Source of the DNA: an uncultured Pseudohongiella sp.
Lineage (GTDB): Bacteria; Pseudomonadota; Gammaproteobacteria; Pseudomonadales; Pseudohongiellaceae
Direction of reading: 5' to 3'
Length of the DNA stretch: 64,000 nt
NCBI GenBank assembly: GCA_902591495.1
Contig: CACJAW010000004.1
Location: 1 to 64,000 of the forward strand
In this document: one piece after another, positions 35,589-47,659 of the stretch
Position numbering within the stretch: the first letter of the stretch is position 1
How the letters are laid out: the number at the start of each line of letters is the position of its first letter
The notes under the pieces: model-generated
Seen by the model: only the letters and a program-made list of their open reading frames with translations
Told to the model about the DNA's origin: nothing
Databases searched by the model: none
Translations under genes and position numbers: made by a program

Positions 35589-35912
35589 TTATCCCCTTTC
35601 ATCTACTTTACTGCCACCAAGGCAAGTCGGTGAATTAGGTGGGTATACATCTTTGCTTGACCACTCATCCACAGTAAATAGATGTAATGCTAAGGCATGC
35701 ACGCCATTCGATAATTCTTCAGAAAGCAGCTGATATACGGCTTGATGGCGCTTAACTCTCGTAAGGTTTGAAAAATAATTAGAAACAATTGTCAAATTAA
35801 AATGAGATTCTGTTGCGGGCCCACTGTGTAAATGGCTTTCATTTTGTACAGAAACACTTTCAGTCTGAAAGGCTGCTTTAACTTTCTTTTCTATCGAAGC
35901 TTCGACGGACAT
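35589..35912 (-). CDS. bolA: BolA family protein (internal ATG at 35912 preferred)
   Basis: IEKKVKAAFQTESVSVQNESHLHSGPATESHFNLTIVSNYF...KRHQAVYQLLSEELSNGVHALALHLFTVDEW. Confidence 0.9.
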   Translation of the reverse strand: MSVEASIEKKVKAAFQTESVSVQNESHLHSGPATESHFNLTIVSNYFSNLTRVKRHQAVYQLLSEELSNGVHALALHLFTVDEWSSKDVYPPNSPTCLGGSKVDERG

Positions 35913-36036
35913 TGCAGTATAAGAAGATAACACTCTAAGAAGATTAATATTGGGAGTATACTCTATCTCTGGAGGCTCGTAATCATTTATACAGCTTCTT
36001 TGAAATCCGAATTTCGAGTGTAAATGAGAGCACAAA

Positions 36037-36873
36037 ATGGTTATTTCTTGGTACCCGGGTCACATGCGGACAGCAAGCCGAGAGCTAAAACGCACTGTGA
36101 AAGAATCACAGGCGATTATTGAACTTGTCGATGCTAGAGCCCCCGAGAGTAGTTCAAACCCTATGCTTAAAGTATTAACTGATGGCTTACCAAAAATCAC
36201 CATACTGACTAAAGGCGATCTCGCTAATCAAGATACAACAACCTGTTGGAAGAAGTTTATTGAAGAAAATTACACAACTAGATGTTTAGTCAGTGACTAC
36301 GATAATCCAATCAGCGTCCGCAATCTGCTAAAAGAGCTAAATTCAATATTGAGCAAACGTCTGAGCGCTAATAAACAAAGACAAATTATTATCACCGGAG
36401 TTCCAAACGTCGGTAAATCTACACTACTGAATTCGTTAATTGGGCGAAAGGTAGCCAATACAGGAAATGAACCGGCAATCACTCGCTCACAACAGCGAAT
36501 AAAAGTAGAGCAAGGTTGGTATTTGGTCGACACACCGGGTTTACTATGGCCAAAACTTGAAAATCAAGATAACGCCAGAATACTCGCGTGTTTGGGTACT
36601 ATTAGAAATACGGCTATCGATATTGAAGAAATTGGATGGTTTCTCGCAGAAACTCTTAGGCGGGAATATCCAAATGTTCTTAAAATACGTTACGATATGA
36701 ATGAGATCCCTAAGTCCATGGAAATCTTATATGAGAGCATTGCTCAGAAAACAGGATCTTTGTTAAAAAAAGGGCAGCCCGATTATCGCAAGGTATCTCA
36801 AGTTCTTTTGAATGATTTTCGTTCAGGAAGGCTAGGAAGACTCAGTTTAGAGCGCCCCCAACAGACACCATAA
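36037..36873 (+). CDS. ylqF: YlqF/RbgA-type circularly permuted ribosome-assembly GTPase
   Basis: WYPGHMRTASRELKRTVKESQAIIELVDARAPESSSNPML, ILTKGDL (G4) preceding GVPNVGKSTLLNSL (G1), DTPGLLWP (G3). Confidence 0.92.
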   Translation: MVISWYPGHMRTASRELKRTVKESQAIIELVDARAPESSSNPMLKVLTDGLPKITILTKGDLANQDTTTCWKKFIEENYTTRCLVSDYDNPISVRNLLKELNSILSKRLSANKQRQIIITGVPNVGKSTLLNSLIGRKVANTGNEPAITRSQQRIKVEQGWYLVDTPGLLWPKLENQDNARILACLGTIRNTAIDIEEIGWFLAETLRREYPNVLKIRYDMNEIPKSMEILYESIAQKTGSLLKKGQPDYRKVSQVLLNDFRSGRLGRLSLERPQQTP

Positions 36874-36903
36874 TTTTTAACTCAAGCACTAGAGACTTAT
36901 TTT

Positions 36904-39870
36904 TTGAAAATGAAACAACCTGAATCTATCGCAACTAAGCATGCTATCAACACCGTTGTCCATCCCGCTTTCTCGCTTCTAGAAGAAACTCACATTTCAT
37001 CGCTGAACTTGAACATCGAAAAATATGAACATAAAGAAACCGGGGCCTTACACTACCACCTTGCTAGTGAAAACGAAGAAAATGTCTTTTTAGTCGCATT
37101 TCGGACAGTTCCGATGGACTCGACTGGAGTAGCTCATATTCTAGAGCATACCGCACTTTGTGGCAGTGAACGTTATCCGGTAAGAGATCCTTTTTTTATG
37201 ATGATCCGCCGTTCGCTAAATACATTCATGAACGCGATGACGAGCAGCGACTGGACAGCATACCCATTCGCCTCAAAGAACAAAAAAGACTTTAACAATT
37301 TGCTTAAAGTTTATCTAGACTCTGCTTTTTTTTCTCGAATCGACCACCTCGACTTTCTTCAAGAAGGTCATCGGTTGGAGTTCGAAGAACCGAACAACCC
37401 AAAATCGTCGTTGCAGTTCAAAGGTGTTGTCTATAATGAAATGAAAGGTGCCATGAGCTCCACAAGTAATGTTTTGTGGCAAACACTCAACAAATATCTC
37501 TATCCAACAACTACCTATCACTACAATAGTGGCGGGGAGCCAGATCATATTCCTGATTTAAGTTATAGCGACTTACTCTCATTCTATAAGTCGCATTATC
37601 ATCCAAGCAATAGTGTAATTATGACTTTTGGTGATACCCCGGCGATCGACCATCAAACCGAATTTGAGAGTCTAGCGCTATCCCGCTTTTCCAGACTTGA
37701 CTCGGACATAAAGGTGGGATTCGAAAAGCGTTACCTCAGCCCCATTCGAGCAGAAGAGTTCTATCCGAGCGAGAAGGATGACCCGAACAACACACATATA
37801 GTCATAGGTTGGCTTCTTGGCAGTAGCGTACATATCAAAGATTTTTTTAAAGCTCAGTTGCTGACAAATGTGCTTTTAGATCATAGCGGCAGCCCCTTGC
37901 TCAAAAAATTAGAGACTACCGATCTAGGAAGTTCTCCTTCGCCCTTATGCGGTCTAGATGATGGCAACAAGGAGATGAGTTTTATGGTCGGACTTGAAGG
38001 CTGCCTAGAGGAAGACAGTCTGAGGGTGGAAGGTTTTATTCTTGATAGTCTCAATGAATTTGTTGATCAAGGCATTCCCCACGAACAGGTAGAGGCCGCA
38101 CTTCACCAGCTCGAACTTAACCAACGCGAAATTTCAGGAGATAGCTATCCTTATGGTCTGCAATTATTGATGTCAGGACTGTCTGTAGCTCTGCACAATG
38201 GCGACCCAACAAAAGTTTTGGACATTGATCCCATATTGATGGAATTGAGAGAAGCGGCCAAGAGCGAAACTTTTATACCAAACTTAATAAAAGAACTTTT
38301 AATAGAAAATCAGCACAGGGTAACTTTAACACTGAGACCAGACCCTGACTTGGCAACAAAGAAAGTTAAAGCTGAAGAGTCAATTCTTAGTAATATAAAG
38401 AAAAACCTCTCAAGTGATCAAGTCAAACAAATTATAAGTCAGGCGAAAGATTTATCTGAAAGGCAAGCAGAGCAGGATAACCCAGACGTGCTGCCCAAAG
38501 TCACACTAGAAGATGTACCACTAAACATTTCTGAACCAACCCCGACAGAAAATGCTTTATCAAAATCTGGAATCGCCCATACTTTTTTCGGCCAGCCAAC
38601 GAACGGATTGGCATACCAGCAGATAATAATTGAATTGCCTGAATTGTCCAATGAGCTGCTAGAAATATTGCCACTTTATACCTCTTGCTTACCAGAATTC
38701 GGTATTGGTCAGCAAGATTATGAGGCCGTGCAAACATGGCAATCAAGAATCTCGGGAGGCGTTAATTGCTTTAGCAGCATCAGAAGCGGTTTAAGCAATG
38801 AGCAAGAATCTAAGTCATTTATTTCTCTGTCCTCAAAGGCTCTGGCGAAAAATCACTCTGAATTGTCGAATCTGTTATATCAGACTATAGCTAATGTCAG
38901 ATTTGATGAGTCAGATAGGCTGGCAGACTTAATCGAACAAATTTGCTCAAGAAAGGAAAATAGCTTAACTGGTCAAGGGCACTCCCTCGCGATGAGCTTG
39001 GCTTCAAGTGGCTTCAGCCCTGCAGCCAAACTTATGCATGAATTTAACGGTTTAGAAGGAATCAAACGTCTCAAATTCACTAGAAAACAGATCTCTAAAG
39101 AAAGATTTTCAGAAGGATTGCTTGATAAGTTCAAACAGCTACATGAGATTCTCATCAACAATCCTTTTCAACTTTTGACAATTACGGAATTAGATAAGCA
39201 AGAAAAAGCGATACACGACTTAGACACTCTCTGGACAAGTAATTTTAGTAATCAGGCTAGCGACAACGGCTTCTCTCTGCCTGAAACAAGAAGTAAGTTA
39301 GCTGAAGCTTGGACGACATCGACCCAAGTTAATTTCTGTGCCAAAGCATTTCCGACGGTACCGTTTAAACATAAAGATAATGCCACCTTGCACGTACTAG
39401 CGGGCTATCTAAGAAATGGTTTTCTTCATCGAGCAATTCGGGAAACAGGCGGCGCCTACGGTGGTGGAGCAAGTCAGGACTCAAATTCGGCTTCCTTTCG
39501 TTTCTTCTCATATAGAGACCCACGCTTAGAAGAAACCCTCGATGATTTTGACGCATCGATTGACTGGCTTAACTCATCTTCACATGAAAATTATCAACTT
39601 GAAGAGGCCATACTCGGAGTAGTATCAACGTTAGATAAACCGGCATCACCAGCAGGAGAGGCAAAACAAGTGTTTTACAATAAGCTTTTCGGGAGTGGAC
39701 TCGATACAAGGAAAGCATTTAGAGACCAAGTATTAAGCACAACGTTTAAAGATCTGATGGAGGTCTCAGACAAATACTTAAAGCCTACAAATGCAAGCAC
39801 AGGGCTCATAACCAATATAGATTCGATTCAAAAATTAAAAATCGAAGACTTAGTAATAAAAAATATTTAA
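36904..39870 (+). CDS. M16C (presequence protease/insulinase-like) metallopeptidase
   Basis: HILEHTALCGSERYPVRDPFFMMIRRSLNTFMNAMTSSDWTAYPFAS (HxxEH), GVVYNEMKGAMSS; 988 aa. Confidence 0.93.
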   Translation: MKMKQPESIATKHAINTVVHPAFSLLEETHISSLNLNIEKYEHKETGALHYHLASENEENVFLVAFRTVPMDSTGVAHILEHTALCGSERYPVRDPFFMMIRRSLNTFMNAMTSSDWTAYPFASKNKKDFNNLLKVYLDSAFFSRIDHLDFLQEGHRLEFEEPNNPKSSLQFKGVVYNEMKGAMSSTSNVLWQTLNKYLYPTTTYHYNSGGEPDHIPDLSYSDLLSFYKSHYHPSNSVIMTFGDTPAIDHQTEFESLALSRFSRLDSDIKVGFEKRYLSPIRAEEFYPSEKDDPNNTHIVIGWLLGSSVHIKDFFKAQLLTNVLLDHSGSPLLKKLETTDLGSSPSPLCGLDDGNKEMSFMVGLEGCLEEDSLRVEGFILDSLNEFVDQGIPHEQVEAALHQLELNQREISGDSYPYGLQLLMSGLSVALHNGDPTKVLDIDPILMELREAAKSETFIPNLIKELLIENQHRVTLTLRPDPDLATKKVKAEESILSNIKKNLSSDQVKQIISQAKDLSERQAEQDNPDVLPKVTLEDVPLNISEPTPTENALSKSGIAHTFFGQPTNGLAYQQIIIELPELSNELLEILPLYTSCLPEFGIGQQDYEAVQTWQSRISGGVNCFSSIRSGLSNEQESKSFISLSSKALAKNHSELSNLLYQTIANVRFDESDRLADLIEQICSRKENSLTGQGHSLAMSLASSGFSPAAKLMHEFNGLEGIKRLKFTRKQISKERFSEGLLDKFKQLHEILINNPFQLLTITELDKQEKAIHDLDTLWTSNFSNQASDNGFSLPETRSKLAEAWTTSTQVNFCAKAFPTVPFKHKDNATLHVLAGYLRNGFLHRAIRETGGAYGGGASQDSNSASFRFFSYRDPRLEETLDDFDASIDWLNSSSHENYQLEEAILGVVSTLDKPASPAGEAKQVFYNKLFGSGLDTRKAFRDQVLSTTFKDLMEVSDKYLKPTNASTGLITNIDSIQKLKIEDLVIKNI

Positions 39871-40047
39871 TTAAATCAATTTTTTATAAGTATTTTAGAA
39901 TAATTCTGATGAAGTATTAAATCTTTTTAACAATTAGAAGTAGTGAATGAGGGAACTTTTAAGAAGATAGACGGTCATATTATGTGTAGGTAAGTGTTTA
40001 ACAAAATAGTGGGTTTTGTTTCATTTATCTCTCCCTTGTTAAGCTAG

Positions 40048-40082
40048 GGCCCGATGGGAATTCTCATCGGGCCTTTTCTTTT
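40048..40082 (+). terminator. Strong intrinsic terminator GGCCCGATGGG-AATT-CTCATCGGGCC-TTTTCTTTT
   Basis: 11-bp stem (one G-U), AATT loop, U-rich tail; 177 nt past the M16C stop. Confidence 0.85.
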
Positions 40083-40224
40083 AGCTACTACTTCGCTTAA
40101 CGCATCAAAGATGTCTCCTCAAGAGATAAATTACTTCCATTTGAAGCCGATATTACTATACTACGTTACAGCTGGACGCACGCTCCAGTGGGACTAAATT
40201 TCAGGCATCGAGAAAAAGTAGAAT

Positions 40225-42009
40225 ATGAAGCCTACAGACATTAAAAACCCAGACTACTTCCATAAAGTCGTAGATTGTCAGTGGGCGTGCCCTGCCCATA
40301 CACCTGTTCCAGAATACATTCGACTGATAGCGGAGAAGCGTTACTCAGATGCCTATATGATAAATTGGCACTCAAACGTATTTCCAGGAATACTTGGCAG
40401 AACCTGCGACCGCCCCTGCGAACCTGCCTGTCGAAGAGGAAGAGTTGAAGAGGAGCCCGTCGCTATTTGCCGTTTGAAAAGGGTAGCGGCAGATTATAAA
40501 TCCGACATAAAGGATCGCTTACCGAGTGTTCCAGAGAAAAAGAATGGCAAACACATTGCACTGGTGGGTGCTGGACCTGCTTCATTGACGGTTGCGAGAG
40601 ATTTATTGCCTTTGGGTTATGAGATCACTCTGTTCGAGAAAGATCACTTAAGCGGTGGTGCTATGCGAACTCAAATTCCGCGTTTTCGTTTACCCTCAGA
40701 AGTGTTAGAGGAAGAGCTCCATTATATTCTAGATATGGGAATCAATTGTCGGTTTGGGGAAGAAATTACCAGCATGAAAGCCTTGCTCGACGAAGGGTTT
40801 GACGCAATATTTGTGGGTACTGGAGCACCATTGGGTAAAACACTCAAATTGCCGGGTTTTGAAGAGGCTAAATCAAACATTCATACCGGCATTGAGTGGT
40901 TAGCGAATGTTGCGTTTGAGCACATAAGCTCAATAGGCAAGAAAGTTATAGTGCTGGGAGGCGGCAATACTGCTATGGACTGTTGCAGGACCTCAAAACG
41001 TTTAGGAGGTGAGCAAGTAACCGTTACTGTCCGCAGTGGATTTGATGAAATGAAAGCGTCTCCTTGGGAAATTGAAGACGCCATAAATGAAGATATTCCT
41101 ATCGTAAATTTCCATGTACCAAAGCGCTATATATTAGAAAACGGTAGGCTTTCTGGAATGGAATTTGAGAAAGTTAAAAAAGAGTATGATTCAGACGGAA
41201 GAAGGCTCTTGACCCCAACTGGTGAAGACCCCGTGATAATTCCCTGTGATGATGTACTTTGTGCCATTGGGCAGGAGAATAGTTTTCCCTGGATAGAAAA
41301 AGATTTAGGAATCGAGTTTGACCAATGGGAATTACCGACTCTGAACAAAAACACCTTCCAGTCGACAAATGAGAGAGTATTTTTTGGAGGCGACTCTGCT
41401 TTAGGCCCTGATAATATTATTACTGCTGTTGCCCATGGACACGATGCTGCGCTTTCTATTCATCTGACCTGCCAAAATGAAGATATCAACGATAGGCCGT
41501 CACCTATAACAAATTTAAGTAGTCAAAAAATGGGTATACACCAATGGTCTTATGATAATGATATTAGCAACGATGTGCGTTACGCGGTTCCTCATGCTCA
41601 AAAGGAAAAGACTTTAAATGATTTAAATTTAGAAGTGGAATTAGGCTTTGATGAACAACTCGCTTTCAACGAGACAATGCGTTGCCTTAATTGTGATGTA
41701 CAAACAGTTTTTACCGACAAATTGTGTATCGAATGTGACGCTTGCGTCGATATCTGTCCAACGGATTGCATTACTTTTACAAATAATTCTGACGAGCAAT
41801 CACTTAGAGGAAATCTTTTAGCTCCTGCTCCGAATCAAGACCAGGATATTTACGTATCCGACTGTCTCGAGACAGGCCGAATCATGGCTAAAAATGAAGA
41901 TCTTTGCTTGCATTGTGGTCTATGCGCTGAGCGATGCCCAACCTCTGCGTGGGATATGCAGAAGTATCTCTTTAACACAGCTAAGGCGGAGCACGCGTGC
42001 CAGAATTAG
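40225..42009 (+). CDS. GltD/NfnB-like FAD/NAD(P) oxidoreductase fused to C-terminal 2x[4Fe-4S] ferredoxin domain
   Basis: N-terminal Cys cluster CQWACPAHTPVPEYIRLI...GRTCDRPCEPACRRG; IALVGAGPASLTVARDLLPLGYEITLFEK; VIVLGGGNTAMDC; ferredoxin CIECDACVDICPTDC and CLHCGLCAERCPTSAW. Confidence 0.92.
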   Translation: MKPTDIKNPDYFHKVVDCQWACPAHTPVPEYIRLIAEKRYSDAYMINWHSNVFPGILGRTCDRPCEPACRRGRVEEEPVAICRLKRVAADYKSDIKDRLPSVPEKKNGKHIALVGAGPASLTVARDLLPLGYEITLFEKDHLSGGAMRTQIPRFRLPSEVLEEELHYILDMGINCRFGEEITSMKALLDEGFDAIFVGTGAPLGKTLKLPGFEEAKSNIHTGIEWLANVAFEHISSIGKKVIVLGGGNTAMDCCRTSKRLGGEQVTVTVRSGFDEMKASPWEIEDAINEDIPIVNFHVPKRYILENGRLSGMEFEKVKKEYDSDGRRLLTPTGEDPVIIPCDDVLCAIGQENSFPWIEKDLGIEFDQWELPTLNKNTFQSTNERVFFGGDSALGPDNIITAVAHGHDAALSIHLTCQNEDINDRPSPITNLSSQKMGIHQWSYDNDISNDVRYAVPHAQKEKTLNDLNLEVELGFDEQLAFNETMRCLNCDVQTVFTDKLCIECDACVDICPTDCITFTNNSDEQSLRGNLLAPAPNQDQDIYVSDCLETGRIMAKNEDLCLHCGLCAERCPTSAWDMQKYLFNTAKAEHACQN

Positions 42010-43853
42010 TTACGACGACTAAAGTCAATACATTACCAAAAACTAATGACTTCGTAATCAAATTTGCTAACGTAAATGGTTCAGGCTCTGCTAGTGCTAA
42101 CAATATGTTTGCGAAAGCAATATTTCGAATGGGCATTCCTGTCAGCCCTCATAATATTTTCCCATCCAATATTCAAGGACTCCCCACTTGGTATGAAGTC
42201 AGAGTATCTGACAAAAATTATCTAGGACGAAGAGAGGGTATAGATTTGATGGTTGCTATGAATGAGCAGACCATTCAATCGGACATAAATTCAGTAATTC
42301 CTGGAGGCTTTGTTCTTTACGATTCTTCGAAGCCTTTGTCGGAAGGACTTATCCGGGAGGATGTTCATTATCTACCAATCCCTCTAAAGGATATCTGCTT
42401 AACAGAATTTGAAAAACCATCTCAACGACAACTCTTTAAAAACATAGTCTATGTCGGAGCCCTAGCCGCCTTCATAGACATTGACTTTAACGTGCTTACG
42501 GAAATGGTGAGTGACCAATTTCGAGGCAAGGAAAAACTCATCGCACCAAATATTCATGCCTTAGAACTTGGATACCAATTTGCGAGAGAAAACTTTACGT
42601 GCCCTCTTCCGTTAACGCTAGAAAGACGAGATCTTACTTCAGATAAAATATTGATGGACGGCAATACTGCGATAGGTTTGGGATGTGTTTATGGTGGTGC
42701 TACAGTCGCGTCTTGGTACCCACTAACACCTTCCACAAGCGTTGTTGACGCTTTTGACAAATACTGCAAGCGACTGCGCAAAGACCCAAAAAATGGCAAA
42801 AACAAATTTTCCGTTGTTCAAGCTGAAGATGAATTGGCAGCAATAGGGATGGCAATAGGAGCTGGATGGAATGGAGCAAGGGCATTTACTGCATCTTCAG
42901 GCCCGGGCGTATCTCTTATGCAAGAATTTTTGGGACTAGCCTATTTCTCTGAGGTTCCCGTAGTGTTATTTGATATTCAAAGGGTTGGCCCATCAACAGG
43001 GATGCCTACTCGAACGCAACAGGGAGATCTTCTTACATGTGCCTATGCGTCTCACGGAGATACGAAACAGATTCTATTATTTCCATCAACCCCGAAAGAA
43101 TGTTTTGAATTTGCGGCTGATTCTTTCGACATTGCTGATAGACTTCAAACTCCTGTAATCGTGCTCAGCGACCTCGAGCTCGGAATGAATGAGCAAATAT
43201 GCGACCCCTTAAACTGGGATGACGATAGGCAGTATGACCGAGGCAAAATACTCAACGAGCAACAATTAGATGAAATAGAAAAGTATGGCCGTTACCAAGA
43301 CATCGATGGAGACGGCATTCCTTATCGAACATACCCCGGAACACACCCAAGTAAAGGAAGTTATTTCACAAGGGGTAGCTCCCATGACGCGAATGCCGCC
43401 TATACGGAAGATGGCGATATATATGCCGAGATCATGGATAGGATATCACTCAAATTCAAAACCGCTCTAAATTATATACCTGAGCCTGAAATTTCGTCGC
43501 TGGGATCCAACACCCGAGGAGTAATTTATCTAGGAACAACAACGTCAGCGATAAAGGAGACTTTGGATAATCTCCAGAAAAAAGGCATATCCCTCGACAC
43601 AATGAGATTAAGGGGGTTTCCATTTCATGAGAGCGTGAGAGATTTCATCAACGAACACGAAATTGTTTACGTTATTGAACAAAATAGAGACGCACAATTA
43701 AAAAGTCTCTTGAAGATAGAATGCAATGCCAGTGAGGAACAAATGTTTTCGATACTAAGTTATAACGGCGTCTTAATCACTGCGCAACAAATCGAAAAAG
43801 AAATCCTTGATTCTTTGTCTACATCCAATAACGCAGGAGAAATATCTGCTTAG
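41997..43853 (+). CDS. 2-oxoacid:ferredoxin oxidoreductase, fused gamma-alpha subunit (KorA-like)
   Basis: GNTAIGLGCVYGGATVASWYPLTPSTSVVDAF, QAEDELAAIGMAIGAGWNGARAFTASSGPGVSLMQEFLGLAYFSEVPVVLFDIQRVGPSTGMPTRTQQGDL; overlaps the upstream gene by 13 nt. Confidence 0.92.
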   Translation: MPELVTTTKVNTLPKTNDFVIKFANVNGSGSASANNMFAKAIFRMGIPVSPHNIFPSNIQGLPTWYEVRVSDKNYLGRREGIDLMVAMNEQTIQSDINSVIPGGFVLYDSSKPLSEGLIREDVHYLPIPLKDICLTEFEKPSQRQLFKNIVYVGALAAFIDIDFNVLTEMVSDQFRGKEKLIAPNIHALELGYQFARENFTCPLPLTLERRDLTSDKILMDGNTAIGLGCVYGGATVASWYPLTPSTSVVDAFDKYCKRLRKDPKNGKNKFSVVQAEDELAAIGMAIGAGWNGARAFTASSGPGVSLMQEFLGLAYFSEVPVVLFDIQRVGPSTGMPTRTQQGDLLTCAYASHGDTKQILLFPSTPKECFEFAADSFDIADRLQTPVIVLSDLELGMNEQICDPLNWDDDRQYDRGKILNEQQLDEIEKYGRYQDIDGDGIPYRTYPGTHPSKGSYFTRGSSHDANAAYTEDGDIYAEIMDRISLKFKTALNYIPEPEISSLGSNTRGVIYLGTTTSAIKETLDNLQKKGISLDTMRLRGFPFHESVRDFINEHEIVYVIEQNRDAQLKSLLKIECNASEEQMFSILSYNGVLITAQQIEKEILDSLSTSNNAGEISA

Positions 43854-43885
43854 CGCAACGCTAACTGAACTGGAAATAGTTAACA

Positions 43886-44941
43886 ATGAGTTATATAAGA
43901 AAACCAAAATTTCAACATCCTGACCTACAACCTAATGCCTTAGGTTTCACTCGCCGGGACTATGAAGGCACGTTAACTACGCTATGTGGTGGTTGTGGGC
44001 ATGACTCTATTAGTGCCGCCATTATACAAGCCGCAGCAGATATGAGTCTCGAACCACACAGAGTTGCAAAAATCTCAGGAATAGGATGCTCCTCTAAAAT
44101 ACCTTCCTACTTCCTTAGCAAATCTCATGGGTTCAATTCAGTTCATGGAAGAATGCCGTCTGTCGCAACTGGCGCGAACCTCGCCAATAAGAATCTGCAT
44201 TATATAGGCATCTCTGGAGATGGAGATAGCGCATCAATCGGTCTTGGGCAGTTTTGTCATATAGTTAGACGTCGAATCAACATGCTCTATATCGTGGCTA
44301 ATAATGGTACATATGGACTCACTAAAGGCCAGCTTTCAGCAACCGCTGATCTAGGATCTATAACAAAAGCCGGCGACGAATCTTTGTATGACAATATAGA
44401 TATGGCAAGCCTTGCAATTGAGCTAGGAGCGAGCTTTGTAGCCAGATCATTTTCTGGGGATAAACAGCAACTTATTCCTCTTATTCAAGCTGGCCTTACT
44501 CATAAGGGATTTGCTTTTATTGACGTGGTTAGCCCCTGTGTCACCTTCAATAACACCGATCTCTCCGCACACGGGTACAAAAATACTTGGGAGAACTATG
44601 TTTCTCTTGGTCAAATTGACTTCGTTCCGATGCGAGAGGAGATCACTACTAGTTACTCAGCTGGTAAGGATAAAGAAATCACTCTGCATGATGGGTCTGT
44701 AATTCACCTTCACAAAACTGATGCCAATTATGACCCTTCAAATAAAGAAAACGCCATCAACCATATTAACACTCATAAAAAGAACGGAGAGATAGCAACA
44801 GGGTTATTATATATCGATCAGTCAATGGCAGATTTTCATGAGTTGCAAGACACGGTAGATAAGTCCTTGAATGAACTAAACTCTAGTGAGCTGTGTCCTG
44901 GTAATGAAGCTTTGCAAAATATAAATCAGACCTTTAAGTAG
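43886..44941 (+). CDS. 2-oxoacid:ferredoxin oxidoreductase, beta (TPP) subunit (KorB-like)
   Basis: CGGCGHDSISAAI, GIGCSSKIPSYF, TPP motif GDGDSASIGLGQFCHIVRRRINMLYIVANNGTYGLTKGQ, DVVSPCVTFNN. Confidence 0.93.
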   Translation: MSYIRKPKFQHPDLQPNALGFTRRDYEGTLTTLCGGCGHDSISAAIIQAAADMSLEPHRVAKISGIGCSSKIPSYFLSKSHGFNSVHGRMPSVATGANLANKNLHYIGISGDGDSASIGLGQFCHIVRRRINMLYIVANNGTYGLTKGQLSATADLGSITKAGDESLYDNIDMASLAIELGASFVARSFSGDKQQLIPLIQAGLTHKGFAFIDVVSPCVTFNNTDLSAHGYKNTWENYVSLGQIDFVPMREEITTSYSAGKDKEITLHDGSVIHLHKTDANYDPSNKENAINHINTHKKNGEIATGLLYIDQSMADFHELQDTVDKSLNELNSSELCPGNEALQNINQTFK

Positions 44942-44969
44942 TTTATTTCAAGATTGATTTAAGTTCTCC

Positions 44970-47659
<2,690 letters not shown>

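Noticed and set aside
35913-36035. N-terminal extension of BolA in the track
   Set aside because: BolA homology begins at the internal ATG at 35912; the extension runs into the divergent ylqF promoter
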